Origin: Mycolicibacterium baixiangningiae
GTDB lineage: Bacteria > Actinomycetota > Actinomycetes > Mycobacteriales > Mycobacteriaceae
Length of the DNA stretch: 64,000 nucleotides
NCBI RefSeq assembly: GCF_016313185.1
Contig: NZ_CP066218.1
Span: forward strand, 2,356,001 to 2,420,000
Direction of reading: 5' to 3'
In this document: piece after piece, positions 27,118 to 36,650 of the stretch
How the letters are laid out: each line of letters starts with the position of its first letter
Position numbering within the stretch: the first letter of the stretch is position 1
The notes under the pieces: model-generated
What the model saw: only the letters and a program-made list of their open reading frames with translations
What the model was told of the DNA's origin: nothing
The model's database searches: none
Translations under genes and position numbers: made by a program

Positions 27118-28655
27118 CTTCTCCAGACAGTCCCGCACTCAACGCCGTTCGCCGCGCCACCGAACTGGCCGCCCTCGCCGACGGTGCACCCGTCGACATC
27201 GTGGTGATCGGCGGCGGGATCACCGGCGCCGGTATCGCGCTGGACGCCGCCAGCCGCGGCCTGGCGGTGGTGCTGGTGGAGAAACACGATCTGGCGTTCG
27301 GCACCAGCCGCTGGAGCTCCAAACTCGTCCACGGCGGGTTGCGCTACCTCGCCAGCGGCAACGTCGGCATCGCCCGGCGCAGCGCCGTCGAACGCGGAAT
27401 CCTGATGACCCGCACCGCTCCTCACCTCGTCAGCGCCATGCCGCAGCTGGTGCCGCTGCTGCCCGAGATGGGCAATGGGACGCGCGCGCTCGTGCGGGCG
27501 GGGTTCCTCGCGGGCGACGGTCTGCGGCGGTTCGCGGGCACCCCGGCCTCGACGCTGCCCCGCTCCCGCCGGGTCAGCGCGCAGCGCGCCGCCGAACTGG
27601 TGCCTGCCGTCCGCCACGACGGACTGGACGGAGCATTCCTCGCGTACGACGGTCAGCTGATCGACGACGCCCGGCTGGTGACCGCGGTGGCGCGCACCGC
27701 GGCCCAGTACGGCGCGCGCATCCTCACCCGGGTCGGCGCCTCGCACGCCACGGCCACCTCCGTTCGGCTGACCGATCAGCGCACCGGCGAGTCGTTCGAC
27801 GTGTCGGCCGGCGCTGTGGTCAACGCCGCGGGCGTGTGGGCCACCGACGTCGACAGGACGCTGCGCCTGCGGCCCTCGCGCGGAACGCATCTGGTGTTCG
27901 ACGCCGCCGCCTTCGGCAACCCGGCCGCCGCGCTGACGATCCCGATCCCCGGTGAACTCAACCGGTTCGTGTTCGCCATGCCCGAACAGCTCGGCCGGGT
28001 CTACCTCGGCCTGACCGACGAAGCGGCGCCGGGGCCCATACCCGATGTGCCGCAACCGAGTCCCCAGGAGGTCACCTTCCTGCTCGACACCGTCAACACC
28101 GCGCTGGCGACCACGCTGACCGAAGCCGACGTCGTCGGCGCCTACGCCGGGCTGCGGCCGCTCATCGACACCGGCGAAGGCTGTACCGCCGACCTCTCCC
28201 GCGACCACGCGGTCACCGAATCGCCGTCGGGGGTGATCAGCGTGATCGGCGGCAAGCTGACCGAGTACCGGTTCATGGCCGAGGACGTGCTCGACCGCGC
28301 GATCGCGCTGCGCGCGCTGTCTGCCCGACCGTGCCGCACTCGGAACCTGCCGTTGGTGGGCGCACCGGCCAACCCGGTGTCGGCGCCGCACTCGCCGGTC
28401 GACCTGCCGGGATCGCTGGTCGCCCGCTACGGCGCCGAGGCGCCCCACGTGGTCACCCGCGCCCGCTGCGACCGGCCCACCGCACCGGTGGCCGACGGGA
28501 TCGACGTCACCCGGGCCGAGTTCGAATACGCGGTCACCCATGAGGGTGCGTTGAGCGTCGACGACATCCTCGACCGGCGCACGCGCATCGGGCTCGTCGA
28601 GGCCGACCGCGAGCGCGCCGTCTCCGCGGCGCAGGAGTTCGTCTCGTGTGAGTGA
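27114..28655 (+). CDS. glpD1: Glycerol-3-phosphate dehydrogenase, FAD-dependent
   Basis: This 513-residue enzyme has an FAD Rossmann motif VVIGGGITGAGIALDAASRG near residue 26 and the GlpD-typical SRWSSKLVHGGLRYL segment near 65. Late FAD-binding GKLTEYR and the C-terminal helical domain follow. It oxidises glycerol-3-phosphate to dihydroxyacetone phosphate and passes electrons to menaquinone at the membrane. It is coupled to the TetR gene by ATGA. The position corresponds to Rv2249c. Full family length; nothing is missing. Confidence 0.95.
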   Translation: MTSPDSPALNAVRRATELAALADGAPVDIVVIGGGITGAGIALDAASRGLAVVLVEKHDLAFGTSRWSSKLVHGGLRYLASGNVGIARRSAVERGILMTRTAPHLVSAMPQLVPLLPEMGNGTRALVRAGFLAGDGLRRFAGTPASTLPRSRRVSAQRAAELVPAVRHDGLDGAFLAYDGQLIDDARLVTAVARTAAQYGARILTRVGASHATATSVRLTDQRTGESFDVSAGAVVNAAGVWATDVDRTLRLRPSRGTHLVFDAAAFGNPAAALTIPIPGELNRFVFAMPEQLGRVYLGLTDEAAPGPIPDVPQPSPQEVTFLLDTVNTALATTLTEADVVGAYAGLRPLIDTGEGCTADLSRDHAVTESPSGVISVIGGKLTEYRFMAEDVLDRAIALRALSARPCRTRNLPLVGAPANPVSAPHSPVDLPGSLVARYGAEAPHVVTRARCDRPTAPVADGIDVTRAEFEYAVTHEGALSVDDILDRRTRIGLVEADRERAVSAAQEFVSCE

Positions 28656-28684
28656 TTGAGGTCACAACCGGGTATCCGACGCGG

Positions 28685-30505
28685 ATGACTGCAGCACCCA
28701 CCCTGAAAAAGGCGCTCAACCAGCGCCAACTGCGGATGATCGCGATCGGCGGCGTCATCGGCGCCGGTCTGTTCGTCGGGTCCGGAGTGGTGATCTCCGA
28801 TACCGGTCCCGGCTCGTTCATCACCTACGCGATGAGCGGCGTGCTCATCATCATGGTGATGCGGATGCTCGCCGAGATGGCGGTGGCCAACCCGTCCACC
28901 GGATCGTTCGCCGACTACTCGCGCAACGCGCTGGGCAACTGGGCGGGCTTCTCCGTCGGGTGGCTCTACTGGTACTTCTGGGTCATCGTCGTCGGATTCG
29001 AGGCCATCGCCGGCGCCAAGATCATCCAGTACTGGATCGATGTCCCGCTATGGGCGTCCTCGCTCGTGTTCATGGTCCTGATGACGGCGACCAACCTCTT
29101 CTCGGTGAAGTCCTACGGCGAGTTCGAATTCTGGTTCGCCGGCATCAAGGTCGCCGCGATCGTGGCGTTCATCGCGCTCGGTGCCGCGTTCGTGGTCGGC
29201 CTGTGGCCGGGTAAGGACGCCGACTTCTCGAACCTGACCGCCCACGGCGGGTTCATGCCGATGGGCTTCGGGGTGATCACCGTCGGAATCGTGACGGTGA
29301 TCTTCTCGATGGTGGGCGCCGAGATCGCGACGATCGCGGCCGCGGAGTCGGCGGATCCCGAACGAGCGGTCGCCAAGGCCGCGAACTCGGTGATCGTGCG
29401 CATCCTGCTCTTTTATGTGGGCTCGGCGCTGCTGCTGGTGACCATCCTGCCGTGGAACGACGAGGGCATCGCCGCATCGCCGTTCGTCGCCGCGTTCACC
29501 GAGATGGGCATCCCGTACGCCGACCACGTGATGAACGCGGTGGTGCTGACGGCGGTCCTGAGTTGCCTGAACTCCGGTATGTACACCGCGTCGCGGATGC
29601 TCTTCGTCCTGGCCGCGCGGCGGGAGGCGCCGGCGCAACTGGTCCGCGTGACCCGCAACGGGGTACCGGCAATCGCGATCCTGGCGTCGTCGGTGGTCGG
29701 CTTCCTGTGCGTGATCGCCGCGGCGGTGTCGCCGGACACCATCTTCGCGTTCCTGCTCAACTCCAGCGGCGCCATCATCCTGTTCGTCTACCTGCTGATT
29801 TCGGTCTCGGAGATCATATTGCGCCGCCGCACACCGGATTCCGAGCTGAAGGTGAAGATGTGGCTGTTCCCGGCGCTGTCGGTCCTCACCGCACTGGGCA
29901 TCGTGGCGATCCTCGTGCAGATGTTCATCGACGACGCCCTGCGGTCACAGCTGGTGCTGAGCCTGCTGTCCTGGGCGGTGGTGCTGATGCTCTACTTCGC
30001 CAACAAGATGTTCCTCAAGCGGCGGCCTGCCGCCGCGGGTGTGGAGGGCACCGGAACCCCGCACCGGGTCGTGGTGCTGGCCAACCAGACCGTCGACTCC
30101 GACGAACTGCTCGAGGAATTGCACCGGATAGGCGCCGACCAGGAGACACGGTACTTCGTGGTGGTGCCGGTCAGCCCGATCGAGACGGGCACCGCCGCCA
30201 CCCACGGCCCGCTCGACGTGTGGGAAGCCACTCAGAAAGCCGCGTCCGAACGCCTCGAGCACACGTTGAAGACGTTGCGTGGGCACGACTTCAGCGCCGA
30301 GGGCAAGCTCGGCGACCAGCGGCCCCTGCGGGCGCTGTCCGAAGCCGTCGACGAGTTCGAACCCGACCAGATCGTCATCTCGACCCTGCCGCCCGAACAG
30401 TCGGTGTGGCAGCGCTTCGACGTTGTCGACCGTGCCCGCGCGCAGCACAAGGTACCGGTGACCCACGTGGTCGCCGCCTACATCGAAACCGCCTCCGCGC
30501 CATGA
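28685..30505 (+). CDS. Amino-acid permease (GABA permease-like) with C-terminal USP-like domain
   Basis: This 606-residue APC-superfamily transporter has the N-terminal RQLRMIAIGGVIGAGLFVGSG signature and 12 membrane segments to about residue 445 (AAESADPERAVAKA in the loop). This is the full length of GabP/AnsP-type carriers. Residues about 455-606 add a soluble alpha/beta domain (HRVVVLANQTVDSDELLEEL, HDFSAEGKLGDQRPLRALSEAVDEFEPDQIVISTLPPE-type strands) like a universal stress protein, which is unusual. I start it at the ATG at 28685; a GTG 33 bp earlier overlaps the glpD stop and cannot be excluded. The stop overlaps the next gene, a USP (ATGA). Confidence 0.93.
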   Translation: MTAAPTLKKALNQRQLRMIAIGGVIGAGLFVGSGVVISDTGPGSFITYAMSGVLIIMVMRMLAEMAVANPSTGSFADYSRNALGNWAGFSVGWLYWYFWVIVVGFEAIAGAKIIQYWIDVPLWASSLVFMVLMTATNLFSVKSYGEFEFWFAGIKVAAIVAFIALGAAFVVGLWPGKDADFSNLTAHGGFMPMGFGVITVGIVTVIFSMVGAEIATIAAAESADPERAVAKAANSVIVRILLFYVGSALLLVTILPWNDEGIAASPFVAAFTEMGIPYADHVMNAVVLTAVLSCLNSGMYTASRMLFVLAARREAPAQLVRVTRNGVPAIAILASSVVGFLCVIAAAVSPDTIFAFLLNSSGAIILFVYLLISVSEIILRRRTPDSELKVKMWLFPALSVLTALGIVAILVQMFIDDALRSQLVLSLLSWAVVLMLYFANKMFLKRRPAAAGVEGTGTPHRVVVLANQTVDSDELLEELHRIGADQETRYFVVVPVSPIETGTAATHGPLDVWEATQKAASERLEHTLKTLRGHDFSAEGKLGDQRPLRALSEAVDEFEPDQIVISTLPPEQSVWQRFDVVDRARAQHKVPVTHVVAAYIETASAP

Positions 30506-31380
30506 CGATCGTCGCCGGGTTCAGCGCCGGCCGGCACGGGAGTGCACCACTGCACCTCGCCGCCGAACTCGCCCGGTGCACGTTCGACCGCATCATCGCC
30601 GCCGCAATCGTGGAGCGGCCATGGCCGCCTCGCGGCGACCCGGTCGAGAAGGAGTACCTGGGCTACATCACCTCTCAGGCGCGCACGTCGCTGGAGCGGG
30701 TGGTCGGCGAGATGTCCGGTGACGTCGAGATCTCGGTGGTCGTGCACAAGGCGACGTCGGTCCCGGCGGGCCTGACCGAGCTGGCGACGCACCACCGCGC
30801 GGAAGCGGTCGTCGTCGGGTCCTCGTCGTCGGGCCTGCTCGGCCGCGTGGCGCTCGGCAGTGTGACCGACCGCCTGGTCCACACCGCCGCGGTACCGGTG
30901 GCGATCGCACCGCGCAGCTATCCGTCGAGTAGCGAACCGGTCCGCCGCCTGACCGTCGCCTACGGCGGACACGCCGACGCCGTCCGGCTGATCGAGACCG
31001 CCGTCGAACTCGCCATGCGGTGGTCGGTGCGGCTGCGCATCGCCTCCTTCTCGGTGCGGCCGGTCGCGGTGTTCGGCGGATCGATCGAACCGTCCGCGGA
31101 GGGCCTCGTCGTCGAGCAGTGGTCGAAACGCACCGCGCAAGAGGTCACCGCTCAGCTCGACGAGATTCGCGCCCGCATCACCACCCCGGACGTCGAGGTC
31201 GTCGTCGGCGTCTCGCACGATTGGCGGGAAGCCGTCGAGGACGTCGCCTGGGAAGCCGGCGATCTGCTGCTGCTCGGTTCCGGTGCGGCAGGGCCGACCG
31301 CCCAGGTGTTCCTCGGATCGGCCGCGGCGAAGATCCTGCGGCACAGCCCCGTTCCGGTGATGATCGTCCCGAAACGGTGA
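30502..31380 (+). CDS. Tandem universal stress protein
   Basis: This 292-residue protein has two USP domains (about 1-140 and 150-292). The first has the ATP-loop motif VVGSSSSGLLGRVALGSVTDRLVH, and the second ends LLLGSGAAGPTAQVFLGSAAAKIL; both keep the G-x2-G-x9-G-S/T pattern. Such proteins bind ATP and adjust metabolism under hypoxia or starvation in mycobacteria. The ATG overlaps the permease stop, so it is translationally coupled to a transporter that itself ends in a USP-like domain. The two probably work together. Confidence 0.92.
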   Translation: MTIVAGFSAGRHGSAPLHLAAELARCTFDRIIAAAIVERPWPPRGDPVEKEYLGYITSQARTSLERVVGEMSGDVEISVVVHKATSVPAGLTELATHHRAEAVVVGSSSSGLLGRVALGSVTDRLVHTAAVPVAIAPRSYPSSSEPVRRLTVAYGGHADAVRLIETAVELAMRWSVRLRIASFSVRPVAVFGGSIEPSAEGLVVEQWSKRTAQEVTAQLDEIRARITTPDVEVVVGVSHDWREAVEDVAWEAGDLLLLGSGAAGPTAQVFLGSAAAKILRHSPVPVMIVPKR

Positions 31381-31389
31381 CTGCCACGT

Positions 31390-32214
31390 TCAGCTCGCGG
31401 GCAGAGCCGGCTCCCGCGCGTGGTCGCTGACCACCAGGGCCACCACGACCAGCGCGATACCGGCCAGCTCCGTGCCCGACGGCACCTGGTCGAGCATCAG
31501 GAAGCCGGCGAACACCGCCGCCACCGGAAGCAGGGCGAGCAGCAGCGCGAAACGGCCTCGGCCGACCATCCGCAGCACGAGCTGATCCAACAGATAGGGC
31601 AGCACGCTGGAGAGCACGGCCAGGGCGAGGACCATCCACGCCACCCGGGCGATCGACTCCGGGGGACGCCCCTGCAGCACCACGACGACCAGCGGCGACG
31701 TGACCACCGCGGCGATCGCCCAGCCGACAGCGAGCGAGCTCAGCGAATCGCCGCGGGTCGCGACCGTCTTGCCGAGCACCACGTACCCGGCCCAGAAGGC
31801 GGCCGCAAGGAGGGCGAACACCACCCCGAGCGGTTGGGCGGCGAACTGCACGTCGGCGATCAGCGCCACGCCGGCGCCGGCCGCCAGCAGGGAGGCGACC
31901 CCGCGCACCGACCGCGATTCGTAGGCGACCACCGCGATCGGGCCGAGGAACTCGATCGCCACCGCGGTACCCAGCGGCAGCCGGGCCACCGATTCGTAGA
32001 AGCTGATGTTCATCAACGCCGTCACGACACCGAAACCGCCGGCCAGCAGCATCGGCCGCCCCGTCCAGGCCGCTCGGGTGGGTCGAACCAGCGCGACGAG
32101 GATCAGGGCGCTCACCGCGACTCGGAGCCACGCCACGCCGGCGGGTGCGATGGTGTCGAAGAGCAGCACCCCGAACGACGCCCCGACGTACATCGAGGTG
32201 CCGCTGAGGATCAT
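31390..32214 (-). CDS. EamA/DMT-family transporter (RhtA-like)
   Basis: This 274-residue membrane protein has about ten hydrophobic segments in two EamA repeats. The N-terminus (SGTSMYVGASFGVLLFDTIAPAG) and TAVAIEFLGPIAVV resemble threonine/homoserine exporters of the RhtA type. The start is uncertain by a few residues because no strong ribosome site precedes the ATG at 32214. It lies 34 bp behind accD6 on the same strand and may be the last gene of that transcript; it is convergent with the USP gene. Substrate is not known. Confidence 0.9.
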   Translation of the reverse strand: MILSGTSMYVGASFGVLLFDTIAPAGVAWLRVAVSALILVALVRPTRAAWTGRPMLLAGGFGVVTALMNISFYESVARLPLGTAVAIEFLGPIAVVAYESRSVRGVASLLAAGAGVALIADVQFAAQPLGVVFALLAAAFWAGYVVLGKTVATRGDSLSSLAVGWAIAAVVTSPLVVVVLQGRPPESIARVAWMVLALAVLSSVLPYLLDQLVLRMVGRGRFALLLALLPVAAVFAGFLMLDQVPSGTELAGIALVVVALVVSDHAREPALPAS

Positions 32215-32248
32215 CAGCAGCGGCGCGAAAGTGATGACGCGCAGGAGA

Positions 32249-33670
32249 TTACAGCGGGATGTTCTTGTGCCGACCGCGGCGGGCGGGCGCCTCGGCCAGC
32301 GCCTGGGTCAGCTTGCTGCGGGTGTGCGCGGGGTCGATCTTCTCGTCCACCACACCGATCTCGATTGCGGAATCCACTCCGCCGGCGATGCGTTCGTGCT
32401 CGGCGGCGAGCTCCTCGTGCAGCGCCTCGCGCTCCTCGGGTGCGGCGGCGGCCAGCTTCTTCTTGTGCAGGATGCCGACCGCGGCCTTGGCGCCCATGAC
32501 GGCGACCTCGGCGTCCGGCCAGGCGAACACCTTCGTCGCACCCAGCGAGCGCGAGTTCATCGCGATGTAGGCGCCGCCGTAGATCTTGCGGGTGACCAGC
32601 GTGACGCGCGGAACGGTGGCCTCACCGAAGGCGTGCAGCAGTTTGGCGCCGCGACGCACCACGCCGCCCCACTCCTGATCGACACCGGGCAGATAGCCGG
32701 GCACGTCGACCACGACGACCAGCGGGATGCCGAACGCATCGCACAGCCGCACGAAACGCGCTGCCTTCTCGGCGCTTTCGGAGTTCAGGCAGCCGCCGAG
32801 ACGCAGCGGGTTGTTCGCGAGCACACCGACAGTGCGCCCGGACAGCCGGCCCAGGCCGACCACCATCGACGGCGCCCACTTGCCCTGGAACTCCTCGAAC
32901 GGCACGCCCTCGTCGAGCAGCGCGGTGATCAGCGGGTGCACGTCGTAGGCGCGCCGCGCGGACTGCGGGAGCAGCGCGTTCAGATCGCTGTCCTGCGCCT
33001 CGGCCTTGGTGCGGTCGAAGTGGCCCTGCTGGCTGAACAGGCCGACCAGGCGGCGGCCACGCTCGTAGGCGTCGAGTTCGTCGCTGGCGACGATGTGGCA
33101 GACACCGGACTTCTTGTGGTGGGCCTCGGGTCCGCCGAGCGACACCATGTCGACGTCCTCGCCGGTCACGCTGCGCACCACGTCGGGTCCGGTCACGAAG
33201 ACCTTGCTGTCGGGTGCCATCACGATGACGTCGGTCAGGGCCGGACCGTACGCGGCGCCGCCCGCGGCGAAGCCCACGACCACCGAGATCTGCGGGACGT
33301 ACCCCGACGCCCGGATCATGGCCTCGAACACCAGGCCGACCGCGTGCAGCGCCTTGACGCCCTCGGCGAGGCGAGCACCACCCGAGTGCCAGATCCCGAT
33401 GATCGGGCTCTGCTCCTCGATCGCGGTGTCGTAGGCGTTGACGATGTGGCGGCACCCGTCGGTGCCCATCGCGCCACCCATCACGGTGCCGTCCGTGCAG
33501 AACGCGATGCTGCGCACGCCGTTGACGGTGCCGGATGCGGCGAGCACGCCGGAGCGGTCCCGCTCGTGCAGCAACTCGACGGTGCCGTCATCGAAGAACG
33601 TGCTCAGGCGCAGCAGGGGATCGCGCGGGTCGAGCGATTCACCGACCGCCTCGGGGGCCATGGTCGTCAT
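32249..33670 (-). CDS. accD6: Acetyl/propionyl-CoA carboxylase beta subunit AccD6
   Basis: This 473-residue carboxyltransferase makes malonyl-CoA for mycolic-acid elongation with a biotinylated alpha subunit. The carboxyltransferase fold has two crotonase-like halves; conserved are IWHSGGARLAEGVKAL, VVGFAAGGAAYGPALTD, the second-half VDVPGYLPGVDQEWGG and AMNSRSLGATKVFAWPDA. The C-terminus RRGRHKNIPL is identical in my memory to the M. tuberculosis protein. GGAGG lies 7 nt before the ATG. It ends the FAS-II operon; 56 bp before it may hold the internal promoter known in mycobacteria. Confidence 0.97.
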   Translation of the reverse strand: MTTMAPEAVGESLDPRDPLLRLSTFFDDGTVELLHERDRSGVLAASGTVNGVRSIAFCTDGTVMGGAMGTDGCRHIVNAYDTAIEEQSPIIGIWHSGGARLAEGVKALHAVGLVFEAMIRASGYVPQISVVVGFAAGGAAYGPALTDVIVMAPDSKVFVTGPDVVRSVTGEDVDMVSLGGPEAHHKKSGVCHIVASDELDAYERGRRLVGLFSQQGHFDRTKAEAQDSDLNALLPQSARRAYDVHPLITALLDEGVPFEEFQGKWAPSMVVGLGRLSGRTVGVLANNPLRLGGCLNSESAEKAARFVRLCDAFGIPLVVVVDVPGYLPGVDQEWGGVVRRGAKLLHAFGEATVPRVTLVTRKIYGGAYIAMNSRSLGATKVFAWPDAEVAVMGAKAAVGILHKKKLAAAAPEEREALHEELAAEHERIAGGVDSAIEIGVVDEKIDPAHTRSKLTQALAEAPARRGRHKNIPL

Positions 33671-33726
33671 CTAAAACCTCCTAGTGCCCGTTCCGATGTC
33701 AGCTGACTGTCGAGAAGCTGTACGTG

Positions 33727-34980
33727 CTAGTACTTCCCGAAAGCGAGCGCGACGTTGTGCCCACCGAATCCGAACGAATTGTTGATGGCGTACTGGTAGT
33801 TACCGGGCCGCGGAGAGCCTGCGACGACGTCGAGGTCGATCTCCGGGTCCAGGTTCTTCAGGTTGAGGGTGGGCGGGATGACGCCGTTCTTGAGCGCCAG
33901 CACCGTGAGGATCGATTCGACCGCGCCGACGGCGCCGACCGAGTGGCCGAGCGCACCCTTGGGCGCGTAGACCGCGGGCTGGTGGCCGCCCATCGCGTTG
34001 TTGATCGCCTTGCCCTCGGCGATGTCACCGACACTGGTGCCGGTGGCGTGCGCATTGACGTGGTCGATGTCGGACGGTTGCAGACCGGCCTGCTGGATGG
34101 CGCGGGTCATCGCCCACCCGGCCTGTTCACCGTTGGGGTCGGGCGCGACGATGTGGTAGCCGTCCGAGGTGACGCTCGCACCCATGATGCGGGCGAGGAT
34201 GTTCGCACCGCGTGCCTTGGCGTGCTCTTCGGTCTCGATGACCATCAGCGCGCCGCCCTCGCCGAAGACGAAGCCGTTGCGGTCCTTGTCGAACGGACGG
34301 CAGGCACCGGCCGGATCGTCGTTGGTGGTCGACAGCACGATGCGCATCTGCGCGAACCCGGCGATCGGCACGGCCTCGATCCGGGTCTCCACTCCACCGC
34401 AGATCGCCATGTCGGCTTCTCCCAGCACGATGTTGCGCCAAGCCTGGGCGATGCCTTCGGAACCGGAGGCACAGGCCGAGACCGGGGTGATGACCCCGGC
34501 CCGGGCCTTACGCTCCAGACCCACCGCGGCAGCCGCCGCGTTGGGCATGTACATCTGAACGGCCAGCGGGGAGACGGCTTTGAGGCCTTTGGCCCGCATA
34601 CCGTCGTAGCTGAACACGAGCTCCTCGGTGGAACCCATGCCGGTGCCGATCGACACCATCAGCCGGCGCGGGTCCACTTCGGGAGAGCCCGCGTGCTCCC
34701 AGACCCGCCGGCCCAGCACGGTCGACATCTTCTGCAGATAGGACAGCCGGCGCAGCTCGACGCGCGTCAGCCCACTGTCGAAGTCCTCGAGCAGATGCCC
34801 GCCGATCTTGACCGGAAGGTCGTACTGCTCGACGAACGGATCGTCGAGAGTGCGGATACCGCTCTGCCCGTCGAGAAGACGCTGCCAGGTGGTTTCCGCA
34901 TCGGTAGCCAGAGCGGTCGTCATGGCAACGCCGGTGACGACCACGTCGGGGAAGCCGTTCCCCGTAGCTAACCGTGCCAT
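33727..34980 (-). CDS. kasB: Beta-ketoacyl-ACP synthase KasB
   Basis: This 417-residue condensing enzyme elongates long meromycolate chains on AcpM. The catalytic triad is readable: Cys170 in SACASG, His in HVNAHATGT and His in GHSVGA, with the lysine of APKGALGH. KasB completes full-length mycolates, and its loss in M. tuberculosis abolishes acid-fastness. It is 38 bp behind kasA with its own ribosome site (CGGAGC). Paralogous to kasA next door, evidently by tandem duplication. Confidence 0.97.
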   Translation of the reverse strand: MARLATGNGFPDVVVTGVAMTTALATDAETTWQRLLDGQSGIRTLDDPFVEQYDLPVKIGGHLLEDFDSGLTRVELRRLSYLQKMSTVLGRRVWEHAGSPEVDPRRLMVSIGTGMGSTEELVFSYDGMRAKGLKAVSPLAVQMYMPNAAAAAVGLERKARAGVITPVSACASGSEGIAQAWRNIVLGEADMAICGGVETRIEAVPIAGFAQMRIVLSTTNDDPAGACRPFDKDRNGFVFGEGGALMVIETEEHAKARGANILARIMGASVTSDGYHIVAPDPNGEQAGWAMTRAIQQAGLQPSDIDHVNAHATGTSVGDIAEGKAINNAMGGHQPAVYAPKGALGHSVGAVGAVESILTVLALKNGVIPPTLNLKNLDPEIDLDVVAGSPRPGNYQYAINNSFGFGGHNVALAFGKY

Positions 34981-35018
34981 TACTGCTCCGTTGATCTTTC
35001 CGTCGGCCCCTGCGTTAC

Positions 35019-36269
35019 TCAGTAACGCCCGAACGCCAGTGCCACATTGTGGCCGCCGAATCCGAACGAGTTGTTGATGGCGTACTGGTAGTCGCCATAC
35101 CGTGGCTCGCCCGCAACGACATCGAGATCGATCTCGGGATCCGGGGTCTCGTAGTTCAGTGTCGGCGGGATGACGCCGTCACGCAGAGCGAGCACGGTCA
35201 GAATCGACTCGAGCGCGCCCACCGCACCGATGGAGTGGCCGAGCGCCGACTTCGGCGCGTAGACCGCGGCGTGCTCCACACCGGCGACGCGCAGCGCGTT
35301 GGCCTCAGCGGTGTCACCGATCGGCGTCGCGGTGGCGTGCGCGTTGACGTGGTTGATGTCCTTGGGGGACAACCCCGCGGTCTCCATCGCACGCTTCATG
35401 GCGTGTCCGGCCCGGGCACCGTCCGCCGCCGGAGCCACCATGTGGAACGCGTCGCTGGTGATGCCCGCGCCCATGAGGCGGGCCAACGGCTTGGCGCCGC
35501 GGGCCAAGGCGTGCTCCTCGGTCTCGATGATCATCATCGCCCCGGCCTCACCGAACACGAAGCCGTCGCGGTTCTTGTCGAACGGACGCGACGCCTTCTC
35601 CGGCTCGTCGTTGCGGGTCGACATGGCGCGCATCATCGAGAACGCCGCGATGGGCAGCGCCTCGATGCCGCCTTCCACACCGCCGACGACCGCGAAGTCC
35701 GCGTCACCCATGACGATCTGGCGCCAACCGTGGGCGATCGCCTCCGACCCGGACGAACACGCCGACACCGGGGTGATGACCCCGGCGCGGGCGCCCAGTT
35801 CGAGACCGGCGACGGCCGCCGCACCGTTGGGCATGATCATCTGCACCGCGAGCGGGGACACCTTGCGGGGCCCGCCCTCGTTCATCGCGTCATAGGTCTC
35901 GACGATCTTCTCGCCTCCGCCCAGACCGGTACCGATCACGACCGCGAACCGGTCTGGATCGACCTCGGGCCTGCCCGCGGTCTCCCACAGCCGGCCGGAG
36001 ACCAACTTCGACATGCGCTGCACGTAGGACATGCGACGCATGTCGATACGGGTCATGTGCTCGTCGACGTTGTCGACCAGATGACCGCCGATGCGCACGG
36101 GCAGGTCCCACTTGGTGACGAAGTCGTCTTCGAGAACGCGGATGCCGCTCTCGCCAGCCAGCAGGCCCTTCCACGTGCTCTCGATGTCCGCGGCGAGCGA
36201 CGTGGTGGCCTCGACGGCGGTCACCACGACGTTCGGGAAACCGCCGTTAGCAGTGGAAGGCCTGGTCAC
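35019..36269 (-). CDS. kasA: Beta-ketoacyl-ACP synthase KasA
   Basis: This 416-residue essential condensing enzyme of FAS-II has Cys171 (SACSSG), His311 (HVNAHATAT), Lys340 and His345 (PKSALGHS) at the same numbers as the M. tuberculosis enzyme. It extends acyl-AcpM by two carbons with malonyl-AcpM and is the target of thiolactomycin. The start is a GTG at 36269 that overlaps the acpM stop (GTGA), so carrier protein and synthase are translationally coupled. Confidence 0.97.
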   Translation of the reverse strand: MTRPSTANGGFPNVVVTAVEATTSLAADIESTWKGLLAGESGIRVLEDDFVTKWDLPVRIGGHLVDNVDEHMTRIDMRRMSYVQRMSKLVSGRLWETAGRPEVDPDRFAVVIGTGLGGGEKIVETYDAMNEGGPRKVSPLAVQMIMPNGAAAVAGLELGARAGVITPVSACSSGSEAIAHGWRQIVMGDADFAVVGGVEGGIEALPIAAFSMMRAMSTRNDEPEKASRPFDKNRDGFVFGEAGAMMIIETEEHALARGAKPLARLMGAGITSDAFHMVAPAADGARAGHAMKRAMETAGLSPKDINHVNAHATATPIGDTAEANALRVAGVEHAAVYAPKSALGHSIGAVGALESILTVLALRDGVIPPTLNYETPDPEIDLDVVAGEPRYGDYQYAINNSFGFGGHNVALAFGRY

Positions 36270-36559
36270 TGCGAGAACTTATCGCGCAGCGCGGCAGCAG
36301 CCTCGGGGTTCTCTTCCTCGAGCTTCTGGATGTAGGCGACCACGTCACCCACGGTGCGCAGACCGGCGAGGTCCTCGTCGGGGATCTTCACGCCGTACTT
36401 GTCCTCGGTCTGCACCGCGATCTCCACCATCGACAGCGAGTCGATGTCCAGGTCGTCGACGAACGACTTCTCCGGGGTGACCTCCGACGGCTCGATGCCG
36501 GTGACCTCTTCGATGATCTCGGCGAGGCCGGAGATGATTTCTTGCTGAGTGGCGGGCAC
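36266..36559 (-). CDS. acpM: Meromycolate-specific acyl carrier protein AcpM
   Basis: This 97-residue ACP has the phosphopantetheine serine in [13 protein letters not shown] (near residue 41) and the extended acidic C-terminus ([18 protein letters not shown]) that distinguishes AcpM from ordinary ACPs. The GTG start at 36559 is chosen because AAGGAG lies 6-7 nt before it and the protein then begins MPATQQEI, as in other mycobacteria. It carries growing meromycolate chains for KasA/KasB. It lies 91 bp behind fabD, and the gap contains the perfect palindrome CTCCGCGGAG at 36592-36601. Confidence 0.97.
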   Translation of the reverse strand: MPATQQEIISGLAEIIEEVTGIEPSEVTPEKSFVDDLDIDSLSMVEIAVQTEDKYGVKIPDEDLAGLRTVGDVVAYIQKLEEENPEAAAALRDKFSQ

Positions 36560-36650
36560 GATGGCTCCTTCTATATGGGTGGTGAACACGCCTCCGCGGA
36601 GCGGAGACTTCTCGGATTCAGACGATCGATATGTGGTTGTCCCGGGTGGG

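Noticed and set aside
36592..36601. CTCCGCGGAG palindrome between fabD and acpM as a terminator
   Set aside because: Ten bases with no loop is too short; acpM must be transcribed through it.
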